Shown: piece after piece, positions 44,098 to 51,583 of the stretch
Numbering within the stretch: the stretch's first letter is position 1
Layout of the letters: the number at the start of each line of letters is the position of its first letter
NCBI GenBank assembly: GCA_002243285.1
Contig: CP022585.1
Span: 3,708,641-3,772,640, forward strand
DNA: 64,000 bases
Direction of reading: 5' to 3'
From: Candidatus Fluviicola riflensis
GTDB taxonomy: Bacteria > Bacteroidota > Bacteroidia > Flavobacteriales_D > Crocinitomicaceae
The notes under the pieces: model-generated
Database searches by the model: none
What the model was told of the DNA's origin: nothing
The model's input: the letters and a program-made list of their open reading frames with translations, nothing else
Position numbers and translations under genes: made by a program

Positions 44098-45654
44098 ATG
44101 CACTCTTTTTTTAAGACTTGGAAGTCTGATATTCCAGCCGGTTTGGTTGTATTTTTGATCGCAGTTCCCCTTTGCCTGGGGATTGCCCTTGCTTCTGATG
44201 CTCCACCTTTTGCGGGCCTCATTGCAGGTATTGTTGGTGGTATTGTGGTTGGTAGTATTTCAGGATCGTCCATTGGTGTTTCTGGTCCGGCAGCCGGTTT
44301 AACAGCCATTGTTGCCAGCGCTATACACGATCTCGGATCATTCGAACTGTTTTTGGCAGCAGTTGTGATTGCCGGTGTTTTTCAATTGATACTCGGTGTT
44401 GCACGTGCAGGAACCATTTCTCATTATTTCCCCAATGTGGTAATCAAAGGAATGCTTGCGGCCATCGGGATTATTATCATTCTGAAACAATTGCCTCACG
44501 CTGTTGGTTACGACAAAGATCCTGAGGGTGATGAAAACTGGGTTCAGATAGATGGTGAAAATACATTTTCTGAAATTATTAATAGTTTTAACCATGTCAC
44601 ACCTTCGGCTGTAATAATTACCGTTTTTTCCTTGATTTTATTGATTCTTTGGGAACGAAAATTCATTCAGAAATCGTTTCTGAAAAACATCCCCGGCGCT
44701 TTGGTAGTTGTGCTGATCGGGATGCTGTCAACGTACCTGCTTCAAGGATCGGACTGGCAGTTGATCGCCGAGCACCGCGTTGATTTGGGTGTCCAGGGAA
44801 AATCGGTAGCGGAACTCATCACGTTTCCCGATTTCAGTCAATGGAACAATCCGAGTTTACTGCTTGTGGCCGCAACATTAGCAATTGTAGCAAGTATTGA
44901 AACGCTGCTGAGTGTTGATGCATCCGACAAGCTGGACCCGGAAAAACGTGTCACGCCAGGAAACCGTGAATTGTTTGCGCAAGGTGCCGGTAATATCGTA
45001 TCGGGACTCATTGGTGGTTTGCCGGTAACGCAGGTAGTTGTGAGAAGTTCAGCCAATGTAAATTCAGGCGGTAAAAGTAAACTTTCAGCCATTTTTCACG
45101 GAGTACTGATCGCGCTTTCCATCTTCACGATTGCCGGATTGATGAATTACATTCCGTATGCTTCACTTGCAGCAATTTTGTTAATGGTAGGCTACAAACT
45201 GGCAAAACCAAAAATCATCATCGCTGTGTTTAAGGAAGGCTGGCTGCAGTTTATTCCATTTATAATCACAGTAATTGCAGTGGTGCGGTTTGATTTGCTT
45301 ACTGGTGTTGGTTTAGGATTGGCATGTGCCATTTTCATTCTGATCATTCAGCGATTGACATTGGCCGATCTTGAGCGCAGGCATTTGTTGCTCCATAAAG
45401 ATGGTGAAACAGGTGAATTTTCACTTAAATTTCCTGATTTCATGCCCTTTTCCAAAAAATCATCTGTGATTAAATCATTGAAGAAAATTCCGGAAAACGG
45501 AGCGCTCAAAATTGATCTTTCATCGGTTCAAACCATATCTACGGATGTGCTGGAATTAATCGATGAATTCAAGGCCACCGCCAAATCAAAAAACATCAAA
45601 CTTCAGGTCATTCCACGGAAAACCAGAAAACACAAAAAAGATTTAAAACATTAA
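44098..45654 (+). CDS. SulP family anion transporter with STAS domain
   Basis: A 518-residue inner membrane transporter. The N-terminal signature DIPAGLVVFLIAVPLCLGIALASDAPPFAGLIAG and GSISGSSIGVSGPAAGLTAI mark the SulP core (about 12 to 14 helices to ~residue 430), followed by a cytoplasmic STAS domain (ALKIDLSSVQTISTDVLELIDEF). Family members carry sulfate, bicarbonate or other anions. The beta-carbonic anhydrase gene 12 bases downstream favours bicarbonate as substrate, as in other SulP-carbonic anhydrase pairs (inference). Confidence 0.92.
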   Translation: MHSFFKTWKSDIPAGLVVFLIAVPLCLGIALASDAPPFAGLIAGIVGGIVVGSISGSSIGVSGPAAGLTAIVASAIHDLGSFELFLAAVVIAGVFQLILGVARAGTISHYFPNVVIKGMLAAIGIIIILKQLPHAVGYDKDPEGDENWVQIDGENTFSEIINSFNHVTPSAVIITVFSLILLILWERKFIQKSFLKNIPGALVVVLIGMLSTYLLQGSDWQLIAEHRVDLGVQGKSVAELITFPDFSQWNNPSLLLVAATLAIVASIETLLSVDASDKLDPEKRVTPGNRELFAQGAGNIVSGLIGGLPVTQVVVRSSANVNSGGKSKLSAIFHGVLIALSIFTIAGLMNYIPYASLAAILLMVGYKLAKPKIIIAVFKEGWLQFIPFIITVIAVVRFDLLTGVGLGLACAIFILIIQRLTLADLERRHLLLHKDGETGEFSLKFPDFMPFSKKSSVIKSLKKIPENGALKIDLSSVQTISTDVLELIDEFKATAKSKNIKLQVIPRKTRKHKKDLKH

Positions 45655-45666
45655 AAATACTTGATC

Positions 45667-46302
45667 ATGGATTTAATGAACAATTTATTAGAAGGAAATG
45701 CTCAATGGGTAAAAGATACGCTTGAACGCGATCCTGAATTTTTCACGGGCCTTGCAGCCGGACAACAACCAGAATACCTTTGGATAGGTTGCTCCGATAG
45801 CCGCGTACCGGCCAGCGAAATTACGAACCAGCTTCCTGGAAGTATTTTCGTTCATCGCAACATCGCTAACCAGGTTGGCAACACCGATATGAACATGCTT
45901 AGTGTGGTGTATTACGCTGTAAAATACCTGAAAGTAAAACACATCCTGGTGGTTGGCCATTACGGCTGCGGCGGTGTTTTGGCTGCTATGAGCAACCAGA
46001 GTTTCGGGTTTCTCGATAACTGGCTGGTTAATATCAAAAACGTTTACAGCAAGTACCAGAAGGAATTGGATGCGATTGATGACGAACACAAACGCGGAAA
46101 CCGATTGGTTGAATTAAACGTGATCGAACAGGTAAGAAATCTTGCTAAAATATCGTTCATCCAGGAAGAATGGGAACAAGGAGAATTTCCACAGATTCAC
46201 GGGTTAGTTTACAGTTTATCGAACGGAAAATTGGTGGATCTGGAAGTTTCAACTAACAGTAGTGAGAAGATGCGCCCGGTTTTCCAGTTTAATAAAGACT
46301 AA
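45667..46302 (+). CDS. Beta-class carbonic anhydrase
   Basis: A 211-residue zinc enzyme interconverting CO2 and bicarbonate. The zinc ligands are Cys42 (with Asp44/Arg46, in WIGCSDSRVPASEI), His98 and Cys101 (VGHYGCGG). No signal peptide, so cytoplasmic. ATG 45667 is used rather than TTG 45661. Directly behind the SulP gene, it probably supplies or consumes the bicarbonate that SulP carries. A terminator follows. Confidence 0.95.
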   Translation: MDLMNNLLEGNAQWVKDTLERDPEFFTGLAAGQQPEYLWIGCSDSRVPASEITNQLPGSIFVHRNIANQVGNTDMNMLSVVYYAVKYLKVKHILVVGHYGCGGVLAAMSNQSFGFLDNWLVNIKNVYSKYQKELDAIDDEHKRGNRLVELNVIEQVRNLAKISFIQEEWEQGEFPQIHGLVYSLSNGKLVDLEVSTNSSEKMRPVFQFNKD

Positions 46303-46350
46303 AAACTTCCTGCGCCAAAACCATTAATCACCGAGTTACAAAAAGTAATT

Positions 46351-46392
46351 GCGGGATTACCGATGCTTTTCAGAGGTGATTCCGCTTTTTTA
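46351..46392 (+). terminator. Rho-independent terminator after the carbonic anhydrase gene
   Basis: GCGGGATTACC (46351-46361) pairs with GGTGATTCCGC (46375-46385), including two G-U pairs, followed by TTTTTT. Confidence 0.75.
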
Positions 46393-46482
46393 TTTTACTG
46401 AAATAATTATCAAGAGCGTTGTGCGAAAGAATCAGCCTCCCTTAATAATTGATAATTCTACAATTAATAATTCAACTTGATT

Positions 46483-47379
46483 TTACTTCGCTTTATTGGC
46501 AACGTAAACACCCGAAAGTACGACACACATCGCAACGGGTTGCAGCCAGTGAAATGTTTCCTTGTTGGCATAAAAACCAAGCGCCACAGCCACAAACGGA
46601 ATAAAATATGTTACTGAACTGGCAAAAACCGCAGAATTCAATGCAATAATCCTGTTGAAGATCACCAACGCAAAACAGGTTCCTACAATGCTCAGGATTG
46701 CGATATAACCCAATCCTTCCGAAGCATGGGCATTCGTTAAAGTGGTATTCAGCGTCCCGGTTAGAATAATGGCGATAACCGCCGGAATGGCTGTAAACGA
46801 AAATGCGAGCGCAGTAATTTCCCATGATTTAAAACCGGCTAATGTCGATTTGATGGTATTTAAACTCAACCCGTAACAAGCCGTAGCTACCACTAAAGCA
46901 CCGATGTGATACCATTCACCTTTGGCATTGAACTTCGAACTCACCAAAATCAGTAAAACGATTCCTGAAAATGCAATCAGCAATCCCAGCGACTGTTTCC
47001 ACTTCAGTGCCTGACGGAAAAAGAATGCTCCTATGATAAGCGTGAAAAAAGGCGTGAGACTGTTCAGCATTCCTGCAACACCCGACGAAAGCTCGGTTTC
47101 TGCAAACGTGAACAAAAAAGCAGGAATGAAATTGCCCGAAAAACCAACGACCAATAGGCTCAATACTTGCTTAGAGCTCTTGATTTTACGCAACGAAAAA
47201 ATCCCGAACGGCAGCATCACCAAACCGGCGATGAACATACGCAAAGAAGCAACCTGTGTATCGGAATAAATCGGAAGTCCGTCCGTTGTTTCCATTCCGC
47301 GTTTCATCAGAATGAATGAACTTCCCCAAATACACGCCAGCAATGCCAGCATCAGGTAACTTTTCAGTTCTTTCGACAT
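46483..47379 (-). CDS. EamA-type drug/metabolite transporter (DMT superfamily)
   Basis: A 298-residue membrane protein with ten hydrophobic segments in two EamA halves; family signs include LALLACIWGSSFILMKRGM at the start of the first and FTLIIGAFFFRQALKWKQSLG at its end. It probably exports amino acids or other metabolites. ATG 47379 is preferred over the upstream frame extension, since it begins directly before the first helix and 4 bases after the stop of the preceding gene (47384), forming a two-gene operon. Confidence 0.88.
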   Translation of the reverse strand: MSKELKSYLMLALLACIWGSSFILMKRGMETTDGLPIYSDTQVASLRMFIAGLVMLPFGIFSLRKIKSSKQVLSLLVVGFSGNFIPAFLFTFAETELSSGVAGMLNSLTPFFTLIIGAFFFRQALKWKQSLGLLIAFSGIVLLILVSSKFNAKGEWYHIGALVVATACYGLSLNTIKSTLAGFKSWEITALAFSFTAIPAVIAIILTGTLNTTLTNAHASEGLGYIAILSIVGTCFALVIFNRIIALNSAVFASSVTYFIPFVAVALGFYANKETFHWLQPVAMCVVLSGVYVANKAK

Positions 47380-47383
47380 CCGG

Positions 47384-47698
47384 TTACTTTTTAGGCTGAT
47401 TGCTGATCCAAACGCGGTACGCAATCAATGCCGGAAAAGCGACAAACATCAATACAACCATGAAATATCCCATTCCTACCAGGTGAAAAGACTTCACGTC
47501 CTGTAAATCTTCATCGCTGATTCCCAGTCCAATAAAATAACTGAGACTCATTTTCACTGGCTCGGTACGCTCCACTCCGTTGACACTAAAAACAACCTCC
47601 CCATCAAATAGGTTTATTGGAATTGTAAACAAAATTGTGCTCACAAGAATCAAGGTTAGCACAAATACCGCCATCGGTTTACGGATGATTTCTTTCAT
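47384..47698 (-). CDS. Small membrane protein upstream of the EamA transporter
   Basis: A 104-residue protein with two hydrophobic segments (residues ~9-27 and ~72-93) flanking an extracytoplasmic-type loop (LFDGEVVFSVNGVERTEPVKMSLSYF). The family is not recognised. It heads the operon with the EamA gene, and its ATG lies 4 bases after a CATCTTTG box. Confidence 0.6.
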   Translation of the reverse strand: MKEIIRKPMAVFVLTLILVSTILFTIPINLFDGEVVFSVNGVERTEPVKMSLSYFIGLGISDEDLQDVKSFHLVGMGYFMVVLMFVAFPALIAYRVWISNQPKK

Positions 47699-47702
47699 GG
47701 CA

Positions 47703-47710
47703 CAAAGATG
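47703..47710 (-). promoter_or_regulatory. -7 box CATCTTTG for the small protein/EamA operon
   Basis: One mismatch to TAnnTTTG on the minus strand; exactly 4 bases (TGCC) to the ATG at 47698, predicting a leaderless transcript. Confidence 0.5.
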
Positions 47711-47806
47711 CGAAAAACGCTAACGCTGATGTTGGATGTTTGATTTTTAATGTTGGATTAAGTTTCAGGTAAGAACTCAGTTTTCAGGAAACCTCTTTTG
47801 GTAAAC

Positions 47807-47859
47807 TGAAAATGTAAAATTGAAAAGAAGGACTATCCCTTTTCAATTTTACATTTTCA
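47807..47859. repeat. Perfect 21-bp inverted repeat between divergent genes
   Basis: Bases 47807-47827 (TGAAAATGTAAAATTGAAAAG) are exactly complementary to 47839-47859 around an 11-base loop. The element ends 7 bases before the promoter box of the GT4 gene. Confidence 0.8.
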
Positions 47860-47865
47860 ATTAAC

Positions 47866-47873
47866 TACTTTTA
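47866..47873 (+). promoter_or_regulatory. -7-like box TACTTTTA for the GT4 gene
   Basis: One mismatch to TAnnTTTG; 5 bases before the ATG at 47879, so the transcript may be leaderless. Confidence 0.45.
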
Positions 47874-47878
47874 CAAGC

Positions 47879-49003
47879 ATGCAACGCATCGGATATTTAT
47901 GTGGATCGGAAAGCTGGGGTGGCCTAGAGATGAATCAGTGGCGTAATGCCAGATGGATGACGCAGCGCGGACATGAAGTGGTTGTTTTCGGGAAAGCCGG
48001 AAGTCAGCTTGAACGCTATTGTCAGCAGGATCAACTTACTTTCGTAACCGTTCCCACCTACAAGAAATACTACGATTTCGCTGTTGCCCGGAAACTGAGT
48101 CGTTTATTGAAAGAACACCGAATTGATCATTTGATGATCCGTGATGTGCGTGATATGAGCGTGGCGGCGTTGGCAAAATACTGGTTTTCGTATCCGTTCA
48201 AACTACACTATTTCATGGAAATGCAATTGGGTGTATCGAAGCGAAACTTACTGCATACCTTTCGTTTCCGGCAATTTGACACGTGGAGTTGCCCACTGCA
48301 TTGGCTCGAAGAACAGGTAAAAACGAAAACCCGGATGCCACACGACCGGATTGTTCACATTCCATCTGGATTAGAGCTGGCACCGTTACAACAACCACTT
48401 TCCAAAAAAGATGCACGCAATTTATTGGATGTTCCTCAACAAGGAATTCTGATCGGGCTTGCCGGGCGTTTTGATCCGCAGAAAGGCCAAATCCTGTTAT
48501 TGGAAGCAGCAAAACAACTTCCCGACCAATCATTTGGAATTGTTTTCCTGGGGGCGCCAACCCACAATGAAGGCGAAAGCTATCACCAGACAATGCTCAA
48601 TCTCATTGAAACAGCCGGATTGCGTGATCACGTGTTTGTGCGACCGTTTCGGAATGACATAAACGTCTTCTACAAAGCAATTGACGCATTTGTGATGGCT
48701 TCCAGGGCTGAGACTTTCGGAATGGTGACCATTGAAGCGATGGCTTGCGGAACACCCGTGATAGGAAGTAACGCCGGCGGAACACCTGAGTTGCTGCAAT
48801 TCGGAGAATTGGGTTATTTGTTCGAACCGCTTTCGAGTGATGATTTGGCTGCAAAATTGAGTGATTTCCTGGGCAGTCCAAACTTGTTCCCTGCTGAAAA
48901 ATTGGAACAGGCAATGGAATTATTTGATCATGAGTCGGTGTGTGAGAAAGTGGAATCTATTATCCTTAAGATTGAAACTAAACACCACCCATTTCCACAT
49001 TAG
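47879..49003 (+). CDS. Glycosyltransferase family 4
   Basis: A 374-residue GT-B enzyme that transfers a sugar from a nucleotide donor, probably to a lipid-linked or surface glycan. The N-terminal domain starts IGYLCGSESWGGLEMNQWRNA; the C-terminal donor-binding domain has IGLAGRFDPQKGQ and the retaining-enzyme EX7E motif in SRAETFGMVTIEAMACGTPV, with GGTPEL. It is a single gene, divergent from the EamA operon; its 3' end overlaps the convergent nuclease-type gene by 26 bases. Confidence 0.9.
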   Translation: MQRIGYLCGSESWGGLEMNQWRNARWMTQRGHEVVVFGKAGSQLERYCQQDQLTFVTVPTYKKYYDFAVARKLSRLLKEHRIDHLMIRDVRDMSVAALAKYWFSYPFKLHYFMEMQLGVSKRNLLHTFRFRQFDTWSCPLHWLEEQVKTKTRMPHDRIVHIPSGLELAPLQQPLSKKDARNLLDVPQQGILIGLAGRFDPQKGQILLLEAAKQLPDQSFGIVFLGAPTHNEGESYHQTMLNLIETAGLRDHVFVRPFRNDINVFYKAIDAFVMASRAETFGMVTIEAMACGTPVIGSNAGGTPELLQFGELGYLFEPLSSDDLAAKLSDFLGSPNLFPAEKLEQAMELFDHESVCEKVESIILKIETKHHPFPH

Positions 49004-50042
49004 CACCTTCTTCGTCAACGACCGCTACCGAATTCTGGCGATAATTCGTTGCCGAAGCACCAACACGATGATCAGTCATCCATTGAGTTCTACCATCTGC
49101 ATCTAAATTACCATGCGCCCAGGTATCCGGAATCTCGTAACCTGGAACATCTCCTCCTCCGGTAACATCGCCCTCTTCATCTCTCTCAGCAATTGTATCA
49201 GCTTCAGCATACCCGACACCACTAAATGATCTGCCCGCTCTTGCTCCTGCCCCATTACCAAACGCGGCTTTCAGGCTCGGAGTAGAAGTAATAGTCCTGG
49301 AAATTGTTTTCAAATCATCTTCCTCTTCATTCCAAGACGCTACGCAATCAAACGTTCCACCTGCGTTTCGAATATCTCTTCCTGTGCCCGCATGATTCGT
49401 TGTTCCTGCATTTTGTGTTGCGGTTACTGTATAGTCAACCGTTTTGCCGCGGTGAAGCGCACTTTTCACATGTTCTTCCACATAATTGGAATGGTCACCG
49501 TTTGCATGCCCGGTAATCGGGAATAAATTAGGAGTCGTATTCGGACCACCTAAATCATGGTTCAATACATGACCTCTTACCCAACTCTTACTCCCCGGTT
49601 CCCAATGTCGTTTTAATGCATTATACAAATCAGGAGATGATGTAGAGTCAGCATCCGCACCTTTAATCGGATGATCAGGTTCCAAATGCGCAGTCATTGT
49701 GCGACCTACTTCTTCTGTTTGAAGATCACCGGCAGCATCATTGTATTGGAACTGCTGCGAAGTCCAGTCAACACGGGAAGCCAGTTGAATTACCTGGCCA
49801 TTCGAGCGCAATTGAATCAGCGGACTTTCATCTGCCATCTTAGCCAATGCTTTTAACTGCATCACTCTCGCACTGGTATTTGATAATTGCTGCAGATCAT
49901 TCAATCTATGCAACTGCACATTATTTTCAACCAAATGTTGCATTCCAGGTGTTGAGGAATTTACTTTTTGGGGAACGGTTACAGGCGAATTCGGCGAAGT
50001 TTTTTGTTGATCGATACCGGTCCTGCTTTCAAAAACGCTCAT
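48978..50042 (-). CDS. Putative nuclease-type toxin/effector with eCIS-cargo-like N-terminus
   Basis: A 354-residue protein without a signal peptide or T9SS tail. Residues 1-110 are Gln/Ser/Asn-rich and include NTSARVMQLKALAKMADESP and GQVIQL, which resemble the leader regions of proteins carried by extracellular contractile injection systems (often with DUF4157). Residues ~154-195 read WVRGHVLNHDLGGPNTTPNL, then FPITGHANGDHSNYVEEH; the RGH-x2-N and following N/H residues (R156, H158, N161, N172, H179, H184) match DNA/RNA non-specific endonucleases. The rest (~200-354) is Gly/Asp/Glu-rich and unassigned. No immunity or injection-system gene was seen beside it. Confidence 0.6.
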   Translation of the reverse strand: MSVFESRTGIDQQKTSPNSPVTVPQKVNSSTPGMQHLVENNVQLHRLNDLQQLSNTSARVMQLKALAKMADESPLIQLRSNGQVIQLASRVDWTSQQFQYNDAAGDLQTEEVGRTMTAHLEPDHPIKGADADSTSSPDLYNALKRHWEPGSKSWVRGHVLNHDLGGPNTTPNLFPITGHANGDHSNYVEEHVKSALHRGKTVDYTVTATQNAGTTNHAGTGRDIRNAGGTFDCVASWNEEEDDLKTISRTITSTPSLKAAFGNGAGARAGRSFSGVGYAEADTIAERDEEGDVTGGGDVPGYEIPDTWAHGNLDADGRTQWMTDHRVGASATNYRQNSVAVVDEEGANVEMGGV

Positions 50043-50114
50043 AATTTCCTATTCCGTGAATGTGTAACCATGACCAATATGATCATTTGTCGACCTAAAT
50101 ATAACTAAAACAGT

Positions 50115-50696
50115 TTACGGAGCGGTAATCCATTTTTGGGTTTGGAACGTCAGGAAAGATGCGCCAATACCAATTAAAGCACCTACAATTACATCCGACG
50201 GATAATGCATTCCCAAATACATGCGTGAATACCCAATCGCAATTGCATATGTGTAAGAGGGAACGATCACGTACCAACGCGGAAAGGCCAAACTGAGCGA
50301 AGTAGCTGTCGCAAACGCATTGGTTGTATGTCCGGACGGAAACGATAACGGTCCGCCGGTTCCTTTTTTGTAGATCAAATCGGGATATGTATCAAAAGGC
50401 CGCGGACGTTTGACAGAGAATTTGAGCGTGGTTGTCAGCGCATTCGCAAATAATATGGAAACAGCGGTATTGTAGGATTGAATGCGCAAGTTGTTGTCAT
50501 GCGTGACGCAACCGGTAATAAACATCGAAACCGGTGTGGAAATCGTCACCGGAGTTACTGTATGCGATAAAATCTGCCACGGTTTGTCAATAGGTTGAAC
50601 AGGTCCGTTCAATTTATCCAGGAGCTTCAAATCGATACTTTGGGCGAGGGTTATCGTTGATATTGAACAAATAAGTACGAAAAGCAGGTGTTTCAC
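50115..50696 (-). CDS. PAP2-family phosphatase, exported
   Basis: A 193-residue protein with a signal-like N-terminus (MKHLLFVLICSISTITLAQ) and the three PAP2 motifs: KFSVKRPRPFD (KX6RP), PSGHT and SRMYLGMHYPSD. The last helices (IVGALIGIGASFLTF) are hydrophobic. Such enzymes dephosphorylate lipid phosphates, for example undecaprenyl or phosphatidyl-glycerol phosphate. The GTG at 50696 was chosen because a perfect promoter box covers the upstream TTG at 50717. Confidence 0.85.
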   Translation of the reverse strand: MKHLLFVLICSISTITLAQSIDLKLLDKLNGPVQPIDKPWQILSHTVTPVTISTPVSMFITGCVTHDNNLRIQSYNTAVSILFANALTTTLKFSVKRPRPFDTYPDLIYKKGTGGPLSFPSGHTTNAFATATSLSLAFPRWYVIVPSYTYAIAIGYSRMYLGMHYPSDVIVGALIGIGASFLTFQTQKWITAP

Positions 50697-50714
50697 TGAT
50701 GAGTTTATTTGAGC

Positions 50715-50722
50715 CAAAAATA
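50715..50722 (-). promoter_or_regulatory. -7 box TATTTTTG for the PAP2 gene
   Basis: A perfect TAnnTTTG on the minus strand, 18 bases before the GTG start at 50696; it overlaps the TTG that would otherwise be a start. Confidence 0.6.
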
Positions 50723-50746
50723 GTAATCTAACGCGACTAAATGAAT

Positions 50747-50894
50747 AACCATATAGAACACATAGGGAACATAGTATTTGAAGGGAATATTAAACGTGTA
50801 TCCAAAAGAAGATAGGTAAAATTCAAGCAAATGCCGAGAACGAAAGAGAAGAAATGATATGCAAATGCATTATTTCTATGTGCACTATGTGGTT
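50747..50894. repeat. Imperfect inverted repeat of ACATAG-type intergenic sequence
   Basis: AACCATATAGAACACATAG (50747-50765) is nearly complementary to CTATGTGCACTATGTGGTT at 50876-50894 (about 5 mismatches in 19). The ~110 bases between show nothing recognisable. It fills the gap between the PAP2 gene and the next operon. Confidence 0.45.
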
Positions 50895-50911
50895 AAATTC
50901 TTTGTGGTAAT

Positions 50912-51583
50912 CTAACTCAGTTCCTTGAACTTATCAGAAAAGTAAACACGGTCACGATTCACACGAGTTTCCAGTGCTTCGCGAAATTCACCGTATTTCC
51001 CTTCGGGTAAACAATTGGTGGGGAAGAACAATTGCAATTCTTCGATGTATTCGAAATAAATGGTCTGCTGATGCGATTCCACGCGACGTAATCCTGAGAA
51101 ATACAACACCTTTACTTCGCGGTCAGCAACCACCACTGCTTTGTGAGTGACACCTACGCGGAACCAAGGCATGGCAATGAGCAAAAATACCAATTGATCT
51201 AAAAACAATAAACCGTAAACCACAGCAATGGGCCAGGCTTCGGAAGTAATTCTATAAATCGCCAAAGCAAAAATCAGGGCAATCACCGCTTCGATAATCA
51301 GGTACATGCGTACTTGTTTTTTTCGTTCTTGCCCAATATCAGTACACCAGATGAATCGTTCCGGTTTGCGCGTCATTCCCACACCTACCCAGCGGCTTGC
51401 CGAACGACGTAAAATCAGGATCAGTGAAAGAGCTGCGAAACAGATAAAAATAATCTCGCGATGCTCTAATTGCTCCCCTGTTGTGTGTAAAAATTCAATC
51501 GGCAAATCAAACCCCACGATAATGGCAAAAGCCATCGTTGGAAAAGAAATAACCAGTAAGAGAAGATTGATCGCTCTGTTCAT
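50912..51583 (-). CDS. Membrane protein of unknown function, last gene of the PfkB/DUF349 operon
   Basis: A 223-residue protein with four hydrophobic segments (about residues 5-25, 44-60, 93-111 and 118-137) followed by a soluble C-terminal domain of ~80 residues (GVTHKAVVVADREVKVLYFSGLRRVESHQQTIYFEYIEELQLFF) that looks like a beta-rich PH-type domain. The assignment is tentative. Its ATG directly abuts the stop of the DUF349 gene, so it is translationally linked to it. Confidence 0.6.
   Translation of the reverse strand: MNRAINLLLLVISFPTMAFAIIVGFDLPIEFLHTTGEQLEHREIIFICFAALSLILILRRSASRWVGVGMTRKPERFIWCTDIGQERKKQVRMYLIIEAVIALIFALAIYRITSEAWPIAVVYGLLFLDQLVFLLIAMPWFRVGVTHKAVVVADREVKVLYFSGLRRVESHQQTIYFEYIEELQLFFPTNCLPEGKYGEFREALETRVNRDRVYFSDKFKELS

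Noticed and set aside
47807-47859. Hairpin considered as a terminator
   Set aside because: It lies between two genes that diverge, so no transcript ends there; no T tract fits either direction.
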